64,000 bases of DNA from an uncultured Pseudomonadales bacterium (GTDB taxonomy: Bacteria > Pseudomonadota > Gammaproteobacteria > Pseudomonadales > Azotimanducaceae), in assembly GCA_951813295.1 (NCBI GenBank), contig CATOTI010000002.1, forward strand, positions 62,001-126,000, given 5' to 3'. This document shows positions 17,348 through 27,112 of the stretch, one piece after another. Position 1 is the first letter of the stretch. Every line of letters starts with the position of its first letter. A model generated the notes under the pieces. It saw nothing but the letters and a program-made list of their open reading frames with translations, was not told the origin of the DNA and ran no database searches. A program made the position numbers and the translations under genes.

Positions 17348-18064
17348 TCACGAAACATCGAACCAATTGATCGGCAGAACGCCGTGCTCGACGAGATACT
17401 GGTTGGTCGCCGAAAAATGACGACACCCGAAGAAACCGCGATGGGCCGACAACGGCGACGGATGCGGTGCCGTGAGAACACAATGGCGCGAGCGATCGAC
17501 GATCGCTCCCTTCTTCTGCGCATAGCTGCCCCACAGCAGAAAGACGACATGATCCCGCTCACGGTTGATGAGTTCGACGACGCGATCGGTGAATGTCTCC
17601 CACCCTTTTCCCTGATGCGATCCCGCCCGGCCCTTGGTCACCGTCAGGACGGAGTTCAGTAACAGAACACCTTGTTCCGCCCAGGACGTCAGGCACGCCT
17701 TGCCGGGCGGAATGCCGCGATCGTAGCCGCCGCCCGGAACATCGTCATCCGCCATGTCGTCATTGATCTCCTGGAAGATGTTGACGAGGGACGGCGGCGC
17801 GGGAATCCCCGGCGGTACGGAAAAACACAAGCCGTGCGCCTGACCGGGGCCGTGGTAGGGATCCTGGCCGATGATCACGACCTTCACTCGATCGAGCGGC
17901 GTCGAGTCGAGGGCCGCGAAGATGTTCGGACCCGCCGGGTAGACCTCGCGGCGCGCCCGTTTCTCCGTGACGAGGAATTGGCGCAACGCGACCATGTAGT
18001 CGGCATCAAACTCATCGCTCAGCGCCTGTTTCCAGGACGGATCGAGTGTGACGCGATCGTTCAT
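17348..18064 (-). CDS. ung: Uracil-DNA glycosylase
   Basis: Ung removes uracil from DNA and starts base-excision repair. The 238-residue family-1 enzyme has the water-activating motif GQDPYHG with D68, the uracil-stacking segment GLCFSVP, and the DNA-intercalation loop HPSPLSAHRGFF that carries the catalytic histidine. It starts three bases after the lysS stop and is probably co-transcribed with prfB-lysS. It ends 62 bp before mmsA. Confidence 0.97.
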   Translation of the reverse strand: MNDRVTLDPSWKQALSDEFDADYMVALRQFLVTEKRARREVYPAGPNIFAALDSTPLDRVKVVIIGQDPYHGPGQAHGLCFSVPPGIPAPPSLVNIFQEINDDMADDDVPGGGYDRGIPPGKACLTSWAEQGVLLLNSVLTVTKGRAGSHQGKGWETFTDRVVELINRERDHVVFLLWGSYAQKKGAIVDRSRHCVLTAPHPSPLSAHRGFFGCRHFSATNQYLVEHGVLPINWFDVS

Positions 18065-18067
18065 CGG

Positions 18068-19549
18068 CTATCCACGCGGCCGCATCTGCGGAAACAGCAG
18101 GACGTCGCGAATGGTGGGCGCATTGGCGAGCAGCATGATCAGCCGGTCGATGCCAAGCCCCTCACCGGCGGTCGGCGGCATCCCGTACTCCAGCGCGGTG
18201 ACGTAGTCCGCATCGAAATGCATCGCCTCCTGATCGCCCGCACCCTTGAGTTCCATCTGCGCGCGAAAGCGTGCCGCCTGATCTTCCGGATCATTGAGCT
18301 CGCTAAAACCGTTGGCCAGTTCGCGACCGGCGACGAAGAGCTCGAATCGATCGGTGAGCAGTTCGTCACCGTCCGTACGACGCGCCAACGGCGAAACTTC
18401 GGCGGGGTAGTCCGTGATGAACGTCGGCTGCACGAGGCTATCTTCGACACGCGCTTCAAAGACCTCCATCAGGAGCCGGCCCCAGCCCCAGCCGTCGTCG
18501 ACGTGAATGTTGGACGCACGTGCGATGGCGGCGAGTTGCTCTTCGTCGCGAACCTCCTGCTCACTGCGTCCGATTGCCTCGGCGACGGCCGCGACCATCG
18601 GCAGGCGGCGAATCTTGTCGCTGAAATCGATGGTCAGAGAGCCGTACTCGACCACCCGCCGGCCGCTCGTGGCCTCGATCACCTCGGTGAGGAGCTCCTC
18701 GGTCAGATCCATCATGTCGTGGTATGTGGCGAACGCCTGATAGAACTCGACCGTGGTGAACTCCGGGTTGTGGCGCGTCGACAGACCTTCGTTACGGAAA
18801 CACCGGTTGATCTCGTAAACACGCTCGAATCCGCCCACCACGAGTCGCTTTAAATACAGCTCCGGTGCGACTCGAAGATAGAGATCGATATCGAGCGTGT
18901 TGTGATGCGTGACGAATGGACGCGCGGTCGCGCCGCCGGGAATCGGATGCATCATCGGCGTCTCGACCTCGAGATACCGGCGCGCATCGAAGAACGCTCG
19001 AATGGTCTTGATGACGTTCGCACGCAGTTCGAAGACCCGGCGCGACTCGTCGTTCATCAATAGATCGAGGTAGCGCTGGCGATACTTCGTTTCCTGATCC
19101 GCGAGCCCGTGGAACTTCTCGGGCAGGGGCTGGATCGCCTTCGACAACAGACGAATCGAATCCGCTTCGACGGTGAGTTCACCCTTGTTGGTCCGCATCA
19201 TGCGACCCGTCACGGCAACGATATCGCCGATGTCCCAGAGGTTCTTGAAGTCGTCGTAGGTCGTCTCGCCCACACCGTCACGACGGATATACGCCTGGAT
19301 CCGGCCAGTCATGTCCTGAAGCGTGACGAAGCTCGCTTTACCCATCACCCGACGCAACATGACCCGACCCGCGATGGCCGTCGTCATCGTCTCGGCTTCG
19401 AGCGCGGCCTTGTCGTGATCTTTCAGACGCTCGGCCAGCTCACTCGCGAAATGCTCGCGCCGAAAATCATTCGGAAACGCGCTCCCGGCCGCGCGAATCG
19501 ATTCGAGCTTGTCGCGCCGAAACCCGACAATGTCACCTTCTTCGGTCAT
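18068..19549 (-). CDS. lysS: Lysyl-tRNA synthetase (class II)
   Basis: This enzyme charges tRNA-Lys. The 493-residue product has an N-terminal OB-fold anticodon-binding domain (about residues 50-145, [15 protein letters not shown]) and the class II catalytic core. The core shows motif 2 ([24 protein letters not shown]) and motif 3 ([12 protein letters not shown]). The start ATG overlaps the prfB stop by four bases (ATGA), as in the E. coli prfB-lysS pair. Confidence 0.97.
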   Translation of the reverse strand: MTEEGDIVGFRRDKLESIRAAGSAFPNDFRREHFASELAERLKDHDKAALEAETMTTAIAGRVMLRRVMGKASFVTLQDMTGRIQAYIRRDGVGETTYDDFKNLWDIGDIVAVTGRMMRTNKGELTVEADSIRLLSKAIQPLPEKFHGLADQETKYRQRYLDLLMNDESRRVFELRANVIKTIRAFFDARRYLEVETPMMHPIPGGATARPFVTHHNTLDIDLYLRVAPELYLKRLVVGGFERVYEINRCFRNEGLSTRHNPEFTTVEFYQAFATYHDMMDLTEELLTEVIEATSGRRVVEYGSLTIDFSDKIRRLPMVAAVAEAIGRSEQEVRDEEQLAAIARASNIHVDDGWGWGRLLMEVFEARVEDSLVQPTFITDYPAEVSPLARRTDGDELLTDRFELFVAGRELANGFSELNDPEDQAARFRAQMELKGAGDQEAMHFDADYVTALEYGMPPTAGEGLGIDRLIMLLANAPTIRDVLLFPQMRPRG

Positions 19550-20644
19550 AACCCTGCTTTTAAACTCGCTTCGATGAACGGGTTCAAATCCCCGTCCAAT
19601 ACGTTGTTCGGATCGCTACGCTCAATCGAAGTTCGTAGATCTTTCACTCGCGATTGATCGAGCACGTAACTGCGAATCTGACTTCCCCAGCCGATATCAG
19701 CCTTGGAATCCTCCAAGGCCTGTTGTTCGGCCCGTCGTTTCTGCAGTTCGAGTTCGTAGAGTTTGGCGCGCAGTTGTTTGAACGCCTTGTCTTTGTTCTG
19801 GTGCTGCGACCTTTCGCTCTGACACTGCACGACGACGTTCGTCGGCAAATGCGTCAAGCGGATTGCCGAATCGGATTTGTTGACGTGCTGTCCACCCGCG
19901 CCGCTCGCTCGATAGGTATCGACGCGCACCTCACTCGGATCGACCTCTATTTCGATGTCATCATCGATCTCGGCAGAGACGAACACCGACGCAAACGACG
20001 TATGGCGCCGGTTGCCCGAGTCGAAGGGTGACTTTCGAACGAGACGATGGACGCCCGTTTCCGTGCGCAACCACCCGTAAGCGTAGTCGCCGCCGACCTG
20101 CAGGGTCGCGCTCTTGATTCCCGCGACTTCGCCGGCGGAAACCTCGATGAGCGATGCTTTGAAGCCCTGCTTTTCCGCCCAGCGCAGGTACATACGCAAC
20201 AACATCTCCGCCCAATCCTGCGCTTCCGTTCCGCCGGATCCCGCCTGCACTTCGAGAAAAGCGGACGAATCGTCGAGTTCGCCCTGGAACATGCGCCGGA
20301 ACTCGAGCCCTTCGAGCATCGACTCGACCTCGGCCAGCTCCTGGGCAATGTCTTCGAGGGCGCCTTGATCCTGCTCATCGACCGCGAGTTCGGCGAGCTC
20401 GGCCAACGCTTCCAGGTTGTCTCCCACGTCACGCAATCCTTCGACGACCGACACCAGATTCGAGCGCTCCCGACTCAGATTCTTTGCCCGATCCGCGTCG
20501 TTCCAGACGTCGGGGTCCGCGAGTTCCCGCTCGACTTCTTCTAGCCGGTCTGCTCTTGCATCGAAGTCAAAGGTACCCCCGAAGCGCGTCGCCACGCGCA
20601 TCGAGAGACTTCAACGAATCGCGTATGGATGTGATCTCTGCCAT
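19546..20644 (-). CDS. prfB: Peptide chain release factor 2, with programmed +1 frameshift
   Basis: RF2 recognises UGA and UAA stop codons and triggers peptide release. The main frame encodes the SPF tripeptide (RKSPFDSG) that reads stop codons and the GGQ motif (GAGGQHVN) that enters the peptidyl-transferase centre. The gene really begins at ATG 20644 in another frame: 25 codons ending R-G-Y-L, then an in-frame TGA at 20569-20567 followed by C. CTT-TGA-C preceded by CGG GGG TAC is the classic frameshift site, with an internal Shine-Dalgarno-like G run. After a +1 shift translation resumes at GAC (20568), giving 365 residues, the E. coli length. Low RF2 favours the shift, so the factor regulates itself. 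Confidence 0.96.
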
Positions 20645-20676
20645 GGGACCGGCTTCAAAAAAAACGCGCGATCTTA

Positions 20677-22383
20677 TCATGTGGCGGCCGGCTCAATTCG
20701 ATCGATTCGAAGCTGCAGCGTGTCGTAGGCCCGATAGTCGTTCACGGAGAGCTGATAGACGATCTGCACGCGCTCGGCACGCAGTGGCGGTTGGTTGAAC
20801 GCGATCCCGTCGACCACGCGCGATCCCGTCTTCAAGACGACCTTCAGGTGTTTCTCACCCACGACGCGTTGCGAAACCACGTCGAACACGCCGTGAAAGG
20901 TCGGCTCTTCGAACGCCTGCCCCCACGGCCCGTAGGTCGAAACGAGCTGTGCGTTCGCGAGGCTGATCTCGTCATCGACGAGCTCCCCGTCGGTCAGGAT
21001 GACGCCGGCGAGGTCGCGTTCCGAAACACGAGCGCGAACGGCGGTCTCGAAGGCGTTCCGGAACCGCTCCAGGTGAATCCGCTTCAAACTGAGCCCCGCC
21101 GCCATCGCATGACCACCAAACTTCTCGAGCAAGCCCGGAAATCGTGCGGCCACATCGTCGAGAGCGTCGCGGATATGCAGCCCCGGGATCGAGCGCGCCG
21201 ACCCGCGCAACTCGTCCGGCGAGCTGTCGCCCGCGTCGGCGAAGGCGATCACCGGACGATGAAACTTCTCACGCACCCGTCCGGCCACGATGCCGATCAC
21301 GCCTTGATGCCAACTCGGTTCGTAAACGCAGATGGAAGCGACATCATCGGGCGCCATGTTCTCGTGCACGAGCACCTGGGCCTCGTCGTTCATGTCCTGC
21401 TCGATCTCGCGTCGCGCCCGGTTGAGTTCATCGAGCGCGATGGCACGTGATCGCGCTTCGCGATGATCATCGGCCAGAAGGCACCGGATGCCTTCGGACA
21501 TGTCGTCGAGGCGACCAGCCGCGTTGAGCCGCGGGCCGATGGCAAACCCGAGATCTTGCGCGGTCAAGCCGGCTTGCGGACGTGCCGCGGCTTCGATCAG
21601 CGCCCGAATCCCGGGCCGGATACGCCCGGCGCGCATCCTTCTCAGGCCCTGAAACACCAGGATTCGATTGTTCCGATCGAGCGGAACGACATCAGCGACG
21701 GTGCCGAGCGCAACCAGATCGAGCCATTCCGCGAGGTTCGGTTCGGTGATACCCGTTCGCTCGAAATAGCCGCGGTTCTTGAGCACGGCGCGCAACGACG
21801 CCATCACGTAGTAGGCAACCCCGACACCCGCCAGCGCTTTGCTCGCAAACGTGCACCCGGGCAGATTCGGATTCACCAGTGCATACGCAGCCGGTAAGGC
21901 ATCGCCCGGCAGGTGGTGGTCCGTGACGATCACGTCGACGCCCGCCGCCTGGGCGACTTCGACGCCCCGAATGCTCGAAACACCGTTGTCGACGGTCACG
22001 ATGATGCGGGGATCGCGGGTGAGCGCGATCTCGACGATTTCCGGCGTCAGTCCGTAGCCGAACTCGAACCGATTCGGCACGAGAAAGTCGACGGCCGTGG
22101 CACCCAATCGCGTCAGAACCGACATGCAGAGCGCCGAGGCGGTCGCGCCGTCGGCGTCGTAGTCGCCGACGATCAGGATCGACTCCTGTTGCTCGACGGC
22201 GTCCGCGAGGCGCTCGGCGGCCTTGGCGATATCCGGCAGCTCATCGGGCTTCAGGAGATCCGGGAGTCCGAGATCGAGCTCCTCATCCTCATGAACCCCA
22301 CGGGCAGCGAAGACACGCCGGAGAAACCCCGGGATCGCTCCGGTCAGCTTCGTCTGACCTTGTGGTCGTTTTTCGATGATCAC
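20677..22383 (-). CDS. recJ: Single-stranded-DNA-specific exonuclease RecJ
   Basis: RecJ degrades single-stranded DNA 5' to 3' in recombination, mismatch and base-excision repair. DHH-family motifs are present: VGDYDADGATASAL, VTVDNGVSS, VIVTDHHLPGD and ALGTVADVVPLD. The DHHA1 domain carries GSARSIPGLHIRDAL and FGGHAMAAGL. I place the start at GTG 22383 because GGGAAGG lies five bases before it, giving 568 residues. The frame opens at GTG 22401, which would add six residues. It is followed by prfB after 32 bp. Its promoter region of 81 bp is shared with the divergent enolase-family gene. Confidence 0.96.
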   Translation of the reverse strand: MIIEKRPQGQTKLTGAIPGFLRRVFAARGVHEDEELDLGLPDLLKPDELPDIAKAAERLADAVEQQESILIVGDYDADGATASALCMSVLTRLGATAVDFLVPNRFEFGYGLTPEIVEIALTRDPRIIVTVDNGVSSIRGVEVAQAAGVDVIVTDHHLPGDALPAAYALVNPNLPGCTFASKALAGVGVAYYVMASLRAVLKNRGYFERTGITEPNLAEWLDLVALGTVADVVPLDRNNRILVFQGLRRMRAGRIRPGIRALIEAAARPQAGLTAQDLGFAIGPRLNAAGRLDDMSEGIRCLLADDHREARSRAIALDELNRARREIEQDMNDEAQVLVHENMAPDDVASICVYEPSWHQGVIGIVAGRVREKFHRPVIAFADAGDSSPDELRGSARSIPGLHIRDALDDVAARFPGLLEKFGGHAMAAGLSLKRIHLERFRNAFETAVRARVSERDLAGVILTDGELVDDEISLANAQLVSTYGPWGQAFEEPTFHGVFDVVSQRVVGEKHLKVVLKTGSRVVDGIAFNQPPLRAERVQIVYQLSVNDYRAYDTLQLRIDRIEPAAT

Positions 22384-22464
22384 GATTGCCTTCCCACCCA
22401 CGATTTCGTTGCCAAGCGCCCTTAACCCACGCCACGATGCGGGAGGTCAGCGGTTGGGGGACCA

Positions 22465-23673
22465 ATGAAGATTACTGCAGTGGAGACGTTCGTTGTGGAC
22501 GCCGGATGGCGTCCCTGGCAATTCGTCGCGGTTCGCACGGACGAAGGCATCACAGGCTACGGTGAGTGCTCGGACGGCCGGATGCCTTATAGCGTGGTCG
22601 GTGCCGCACAGGAGTTCGAGCCGATCCTCCAAGGCCAGGATCCGCTCGCTGTCGAGGCTCGGTATTGGGACATGTACCGTGTGGCGCGACAGAGCCCCGG
22701 CGGGATCGCGGCCAAAGCCATTGCCGGTATCGAACTCGCCCTCTGGGATATCAAGGGCAAAGCGCTCGGCGTCCCGGTCTATTCGCTCTTTGGCGGTCCC
22801 TTGCGGACACGCCAACGGGTGTACTGGTCACATTGTGGTTCTTCGCGCGCTTCCAACGCTGAGCTCATCGGCGTGCCGTCGATTCGTAGCTGGCAGGACA
22901 TCATCGATCTCGGCCACGAGGTCGTGGACCGCGGCTTTACGGCACTGAAGACCAACATCATTTTCCCAGGCAATCCGGCCCGCACGTTCCGGCCGGGATT
23001 CGGTGGCGGCGAAGGATCGACCGACGGCAACATCGACAACGCAACGCTCGATCACATCCGCACCCAGATCGGTACGTTTCGCGACGCCGTTGGTCCCCAC
23101 GTCGACATCGCGCTCGATCTCAATTTCAACTTCCGCACGGAAGCGGCGACGCGAATCTGCCATGCCCTCGAGGACCTCAACATGATGTGGGTCGAGATCG
23201 ACATGTACGAACCACAAGCGTTGCGCGAGATCCGCGACGCCGTACGCGTGCCCGTCTGCTCCGGAGAGAACCTCTTCACCGCCCGCGACTACCGGCGCTA
23301 TTTCGAAGCTCGTTCCATGGACGTCTGCATGATCGACGTGCCCTGGAACGGATTCGCCAACTCGAAGCGCGTCGCCGATATGGCGGAAACGTTCGAGGTG
23401 AACTGCGCGCCCCACAACTACTACAGTCATTTGTCGTCGCTACATTCACTGCATCTTTGCGCGATCACACCCAACGTCAGGATCTGCGAGATCGACATCG
23501 ACGACGTGCCGTGGAAAGACGAACTGGTGACACACCCGATCGAGTTCGAGGCGGGTATGGCCGTCATTCCCGATCGACCCGGTTGGGGATCCGATCTCGT
23601 GGAGGACGTCGCGCGCGCCCACGTCTGGAAACCGGGCCAGCTTCCCGGGTACTGGTCGGGCGGGCGACGCTAG
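22465..23673 (+). CDS. Enolase-superfamily (mandelate racemase subgroup) dehydratase-like protein
   Basis: The 402-residue product has both enolase-superfamily domains. Probable magnesium ligands are D218 (ALDLN), E244 (WVEID) and E268 (CSGEN). H317 (CAPHNYY), with D291 nearby, would be the second-half general base. At the usual lysine pair on strand 2 the sequence is K162-T-N164, so the second lysine of KxK is replaced. This favours a sugar-acid dehydratase type over a racemase, but the substrate cannot be read from sequence. GGGGGACCA before the ATG is a strong ribosome-binding site. The gene is reversed relative to recJ and hom and interrupts a normally uniform block, suggesting later insertion. 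Confidence 0.85.
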   Translation: MKITAVETFVVDAGWRPWQFVAVRTDEGITGYGECSDGRMPYSVVGAAQEFEPILQGQDPLAVEARYWDMYRVARQSPGGIAAKAIAGIELALWDIKGKALGVPVYSLFGGPLRTRQRVYWSHCGSSRASNAELIGVPSIRSWQDIIDLGHEVVDRGFTALKTNIIFPGNPARTFRPGFGGGEGSTDGNIDNATLDHIRTQIGTFRDAVGPHVDIALDLNFNFRTEAATRICHALEDLNMMWVEIDMYEPQALREIRDAVRVPVCSGENLFTARDYRRYFEARSMDVCMIDVPWNGFANSKRVADMAETFEVNCAPHNYYSHLSSLHSLHLCAITPNVRICEIDIDDVPWKDELVTHPIEFEAGMAVIPDRPGWGSDLVEDVARAHVWKPGQLPGYWSGGRR

Positions 23674-23695
23674 CGGATCGATCGCTCTTTGCGGG

Positions 23696-24991
23696 TCAAT
23701 CGATCTCCGCCACGCGGATCTTCGTGATCGCTTCAGCGACGCCCGGAAGCGCTTCGATCGCCTGACCCACTTCGGCCATCGTCGCATCGCGCACGGCGTT
23801 CGTGAGAATCACGATCGGCACCGGCTCGTTTCCTCGGGCGGAATCGGGTCTCTGAATCGCGCCTTCAATCGAGACGCCATGATTGCCGAGCAGGTCGGCC
23901 ACATGGCCAAAGACGCCCGGTTCATCGATCGCACTGATCCTCAAGTAGAACGGACAGACGACTTCGTCGATCGGCAATCTCGGCAGCGACCGTCCGCCCA
24001 ATTTCGGCGGCGCTAACGCACCACGAGCCAACGCCACCAGGTCGCTGACGACGGAACTCGCCGTCGCATCGCCGCCGGCTCCCGGTCCGACATAGGTCGT
24101 CGAGCCGACGAGATCGCCGCAGACCGTCACGGCGTTGGTGACGCCGTTGATCGAGCCGAGGAGCGCGTTCTGCCGGATCAGTGTCGGATGCACACGCGCT
24201 TCGATCGCGCCGTCCCCGCGTCGCGCAAAGCCCAGGTGCTTGATGGAATACCCCAGTTCCCGAGCGAAACGAATGTCGTCGATCGCAATCGACGATATGC
24301 CTTCCGTAAAAACGCCATCGGCGTCGATGGGCGTACCGAAGGCCAGTGCCGCGAGGATCGCGAGTTTTTGCGCGGCGTCGATGCCTTCTACATCGAAGGT
24401 CGGGTCGGCTTCGGCATAGCCGAGGCGCTGCGCGTCGGCGAGCGCGTCGGCAAACGTTTTGCCTTCCTCTTCCATCGCCGTGAGGATGTAGTTCGACGTC
24501 CCGTTGATGATTCCGGCGAGCCACTCGACGTTGTTCGCCGTCAGACCGTTCGTCAGGGCGTTGATGATCGGGATACCGCCAGCCACCGAAGCTTCGAAGC
24601 CGATCGGCTGCGTTTGCGCCAACTCGAAGAGCGCGTTGCCGTCTTCGGCAATGAGCGCCTTGTTTGCGGTCACGACTGGCGTTCGTTCGGCAAGCGCGGT
24701 CCTGATCACGTCCGATGCGGTGTCGACACCGCCGATCAGCTCGACGATCACGTCGACCTCGTTGCCCGATAAGGAACGCAGGTCGGTGTCGAAGCTCGCA
24801 CCACCGATGTTCATGTCTGGCTTCGGCGTTCGGCTCGCGACGCGGACGAGCTCGAGTCGTCGGCCCGCTCGTGCGGCCAGCGCATCGGCATCCTCGACGA
24901 GGATCTTCGCCACCGAACCACCGACCGTCCCGAGCCCCGCGAGCCCGATTCTCAGAGGCGGAAGCTCGTCCGCCGTATTCCCATCTGACAC
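23696..24991 (-). CDS. hom: Homoserine dehydrogenase
   Basis: Hom reduces aspartate semialdehyde to homoserine with NAD(P)H, on the way to threonine and methionine. The 431-residue monofunctional enzyme has the Rossmann motif GLAGLGTVGG (about residues 15-24), the catalytic region GIINGTSNYILTAMEEEG and FADALADAQRLGYAEADPTFDVEG, and a C-terminal ACT domain (DEPGVFGHVADLLGNHGVSIEGAIQR) for feedback inhibition. The start is GTG directly after the dsbC TAA. The thrC that commonly follows hom is not here; the enolase-family gene converges on it instead. Confidence 0.96.
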   Translation of the reverse strand: MSDGNTADELPPLRIGLAGLGTVGGSVAKILVEDADALAARAGRRLELVRVASRTPKPDMNIGGASFDTDLRSLSGNEVDVIVELIGGVDTASDVIRTALAERTPVVTANKALIAEDGNALFELAQTQPIGFEASVAGGIPIINALTNGLTANNVEWLAGIINGTSNYILTAMEEEGKTFADALADAQRLGYAEADPTFDVEGIDAAQKLAILAALAFGTPIDADGVFTEGISSIAIDDIRFARELGYSIKHLGFARRGDGAIEARVHPTLIRQNALLGSINGVTNAVTVCGDLVGSTTYVGPGAGGDATASSVVSDLVALARGALAPPKLGGRSLPRLPIDEVVCPFYLRISAIDEPGVFGHVADLLGNHGVSIEGAIQRPDSARGNEPVPIVILTNAVRDATMAEVGQAIEALPGVAEAITKIRVAEID

Positions 24992-25759
24992 TTAGATTCC
25001 TAGTTCTTCTGCAAGCTTGGCGGCTTCGATATAGCCGGGAATGACCCGCCCGTCCGGCAGGATGATCGTGGGCGTTCCGGTCACGCCTACGCGCTGACCC
25101 CAGCGATACTGATCAGCAATCGTGTTGGCACATTCTCGCGGGGAAATCTCGTCGCCGTTCTTGAGGGCCGTGATCGCCGTGTTCCGATCCGTCGCGCACC
25201 ACGCCGAAACCATCTTTGTATAAACCTCCGACCCGATACCGGCGCGCGGATAGGCGAGATATCGAACCTCGAAGCCATGATCGAGAAACTGATCGATCTC
25301 CTGATGCAACCGTCGGCAATAGGTGCAGTCGACGTCGGTGAAGATCGTCAAAACCGTCGGATCGTCACGGTCGGGACGAAACGAGACGTAGTCGCTCGGA
25401 TCGATCGACGCGAGCAACTCTTGGCGCTCCACCGCCTTGCGTTCCTCGACGAGCGACGCGGGCCCTGTACCACGCAGCTCGTAAATCTGTCCTGGAATGA
25501 GATAGCGGCCGTCCTTGCTGATGTAGAAGGTTGCACCGTCGAGATCGATCTCCACCAAACCCGGAATCGCCGCTTCGCCGAAATAGGTGATCTGGCCAAG
25601 CGGGTTCAGGAGATCCTTCACCGTCTGCTCAAGGGCCTCGCGCGACAAGGATTCGCCGGGTTCGGCCGGCGTCTCGGCCCACGTCTCGGTCAGGGAGCTC
25701 GCCGAAAGCATCGCCGCCACCAACAAAGACAAAAACGTACCGACCGAAAACTTCGACAT
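24992..25759 (-). CDS. dsbC: Thiol:disulfide interchange protein DsbC
   Basis: DsbC is a periplasmic disulfide isomerase. From ATG 25759 the product has 255 residues with a signal peptide (MSKFSVGTFLSLLVAAMLS, likely cut after TWA). An N-terminal dimerisation domain and a thioredoxin fold follow. The active site is C145-T-Y-C148 (CGYC in E. coli), with the cis-proline loop GVTGTPTIIL. A second cysteine pair (SAWC and REC) matches the structural disulfide of DsbC. An upstream GTG at 25771 would only lengthen the signal peptide. It lies between xerD and hom. Confidence 0.94.
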   Translation of the reverse strand: MSKFSVGTFLSLLVAAMLSASSLTETWAETPAEPGESLSREALEQTVKDLLNPLGQITYFGEAAIPGLVEIDLDGATFYISKDGRYLIPGQIYELRGTGPASLVEERKAVERQELLASIDPSDYVSFRPDRDDPTVLTIFTDVDCTYCRRLHQEIDQFLDHGFEVRYLAYPRAGIGSEVYTKMVSAWCATDRNTAITALKNGDEISPRECANTIADQYRWGQRVGVTGTPTIILPDGRVIPGYIEAAKLAEELGI

Positions 25760-25791
25760 GAGTGTGACCACAAAATTGTGAAGAGGGTGTT

Positions 25792-26700
25792 CTATTCGAC
25801 TCTTCCGCGGGGGTGATGTTCCGCGTGGAGGCGAGCGAGACGATCGCGAGCGACGTGAGTATAGATCTGCGTCGTCGTCAAGTCCGCATGTCCGAGCATG
25901 AGCTGGACCGCCCGAAGATCCGCCCCGTGATTGACGAGATGCGTGGCGAATGCGTGACGCAACGTATGCGGCGAGATCGCTCGATCGATACCCGCGGCGA
26001 TCGCATAACGCTTGATGGCATACCAGAAGGCCTGGCGAGTCATCGCCGTACCGCGTCGCGTTGGGAAGAGTGCGTCGCTCACCTTGGCCTTGAGGATCTC
26101 GGCTCGCGCGACGCCGATGAAGCGAAGGAGCCAGTCGATCGCCTCCGCACCGAGCGGAATCAGCCGCTCCTTCCCGCCCTTGCCGATGACCTGCACCGTG
26201 CCACGGTTGAGATTCGCGCTCGTGAGCGTAAGCCCCACGAGCTCGCTCACACGCAGTCCCGTGGCGTACAACACCTCGAGCATCGTTCGATCGCGGAAAC
26301 CGATCGGCTCTCCCACGGGGTCGTCGCTCTTGGGCGCACCGAGTAGCGCCGTGACTTCGGCTTCGGTCAGTGATTGGGGCAGCCCTCGCGTGAGCTTCGG
26401 GAGCTCGACGTGGGCACTCGGGTCGCGATCGATTGCGCCGGTTTCGACCAGGAAGGCACAGAGTCCACGCAAGGACGACAGAAACCGCGCGCTCGTCCGC
26501 GCGGACACACCTTCGGCGAGTCGATGAGCAAGATAGGCTTGGATGTCACCGCTCGAAGCCTCGGCGAGCGAAACCGCCTGCTCCGATTCGAGCCAACGCG
26601 AAAACCCCACGAGGTCACGGCGATAAGCATCGAGCGTGGCCTGTGCCAAACCGCGCTCCAACCAGAGACGTTCGAGGAAGGCTTCGATCACGATGGACAC
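25792..26700 (-). CDS. xerD: Site-specific tyrosine recombinase XerD
   Basis: XerD acts with XerC at dif to resolve chromosome dimers. From GTG 26700 it has 302 residues (E. coli 298). An N-terminal SAM-like DNA-binding domain (FLERLWLERGLAQATLDAYRRDL) precedes the catalytic domain, which has the tyrosine-recombinase residues in order: R in TGLRVSELVGL, K in GKGGKERLIPLG, HTLRHAFATHL, LGHADLTTTQ and Y in IYTHV. GTG 26691 is an alternative; the frame open to 26817 runs into rplS and is not XerD-like. Its conserved position beside dsbC argues for the chromosomal XerD and not a mobile integrase. Confidence 0.95.
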   Translation of the reverse strand: MSIVIEAFLERLWLERGLAQATLDAYRRDLVGFSRWLESEQAVSLAEASSGDIQAYLAHRLAEGVSARTSARFLSSLRGLCAFLVETGAIDRDPSAHVELPKLTRGLPQSLTEAEVTALLGAPKSDDPVGEPIGFRDRTMLEVLYATGLRVSELVGLTLTSANLNRGTVQVIGKGGKERLIPLGAEAIDWLLRFIGVARAEILKAKVSDALFPTRRGTAMTRQAFWYAIKRYAIAAGIDRAISPHTLRHAFATHLVNHGADLRAVQLMLGHADLTTTQIYTHVARDRLARLHAEHHPRGRVE

Positions 26701-26713
26701 GAAGCCGCTGGGG

Positions 26714-27061
26714 TTAGACCTTTTCGCGGATCCGCGCCGCGCGACCACGCCGCTCGCGCAGGTAGTAGAGTTTCGCTTGGCGTACGTCGCCGCGACGCTT
26801 GACCTCGATACCGGCAATCATCGGGCTGTGCATCTGAAAGGTCCGTTCGACACCGACGCCGTGCGACATCTTGCGAACCGTGAACGACGAGTTGAGGCCA
26901 CGATTGCGTCGACCGATCACCACACCTTCGAAGGACTGGATTCTCTCGCGCGAACCCTCACGGAAAAGGACCTGGACGGAAACCGTATCGCCGGGTGCAA
27001 ATGGAGGCACCTCGCGAATCTGCTCGTTTTCCAACTCTTCGATGATCTTGTTGCGTCGCAT
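26714..27061 (-). CDS. rplS: 50S ribosomal protein L19
   Basis: L19 lies at the 30S-50S interface of the ribosome. The 115-residue product has the usual size and the motifs [29 protein letters not shown] and [22 protein letters not shown]. The C-terminus [23 protein letters not shown] is typical. It is the last gene of the rpsP-rimM-trmD-rplS operon, 51 bp after trmD, and is followed by xerD after 13 bp. Confidence 0.98.
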   Translation of the reverse strand: MRRNKIIEELENEQIREVPPFAPGDTVSVQVLFREGSRERIQSFEGVVIGRRNRGLNSSFTVRKMSHGVGVERTFQMHSPMIAGIEVKRRGDVRQAKLYYLRERRGRAARIREKV

Positions 27062-27112
27062 GTTCTTCTTCCTTTAGCACCGTCTTCGCCGCTTTTGGTG
27101 GCGTTGGACTAC

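Noticed and set aside
25792..26700. xerD as a phage or integron integrase marking a mobile element
   Set aside because: It sits in the conserved rplS-xerD-dsbC context, has XerD length and motifs, and no attachment repeats or cargo are near.
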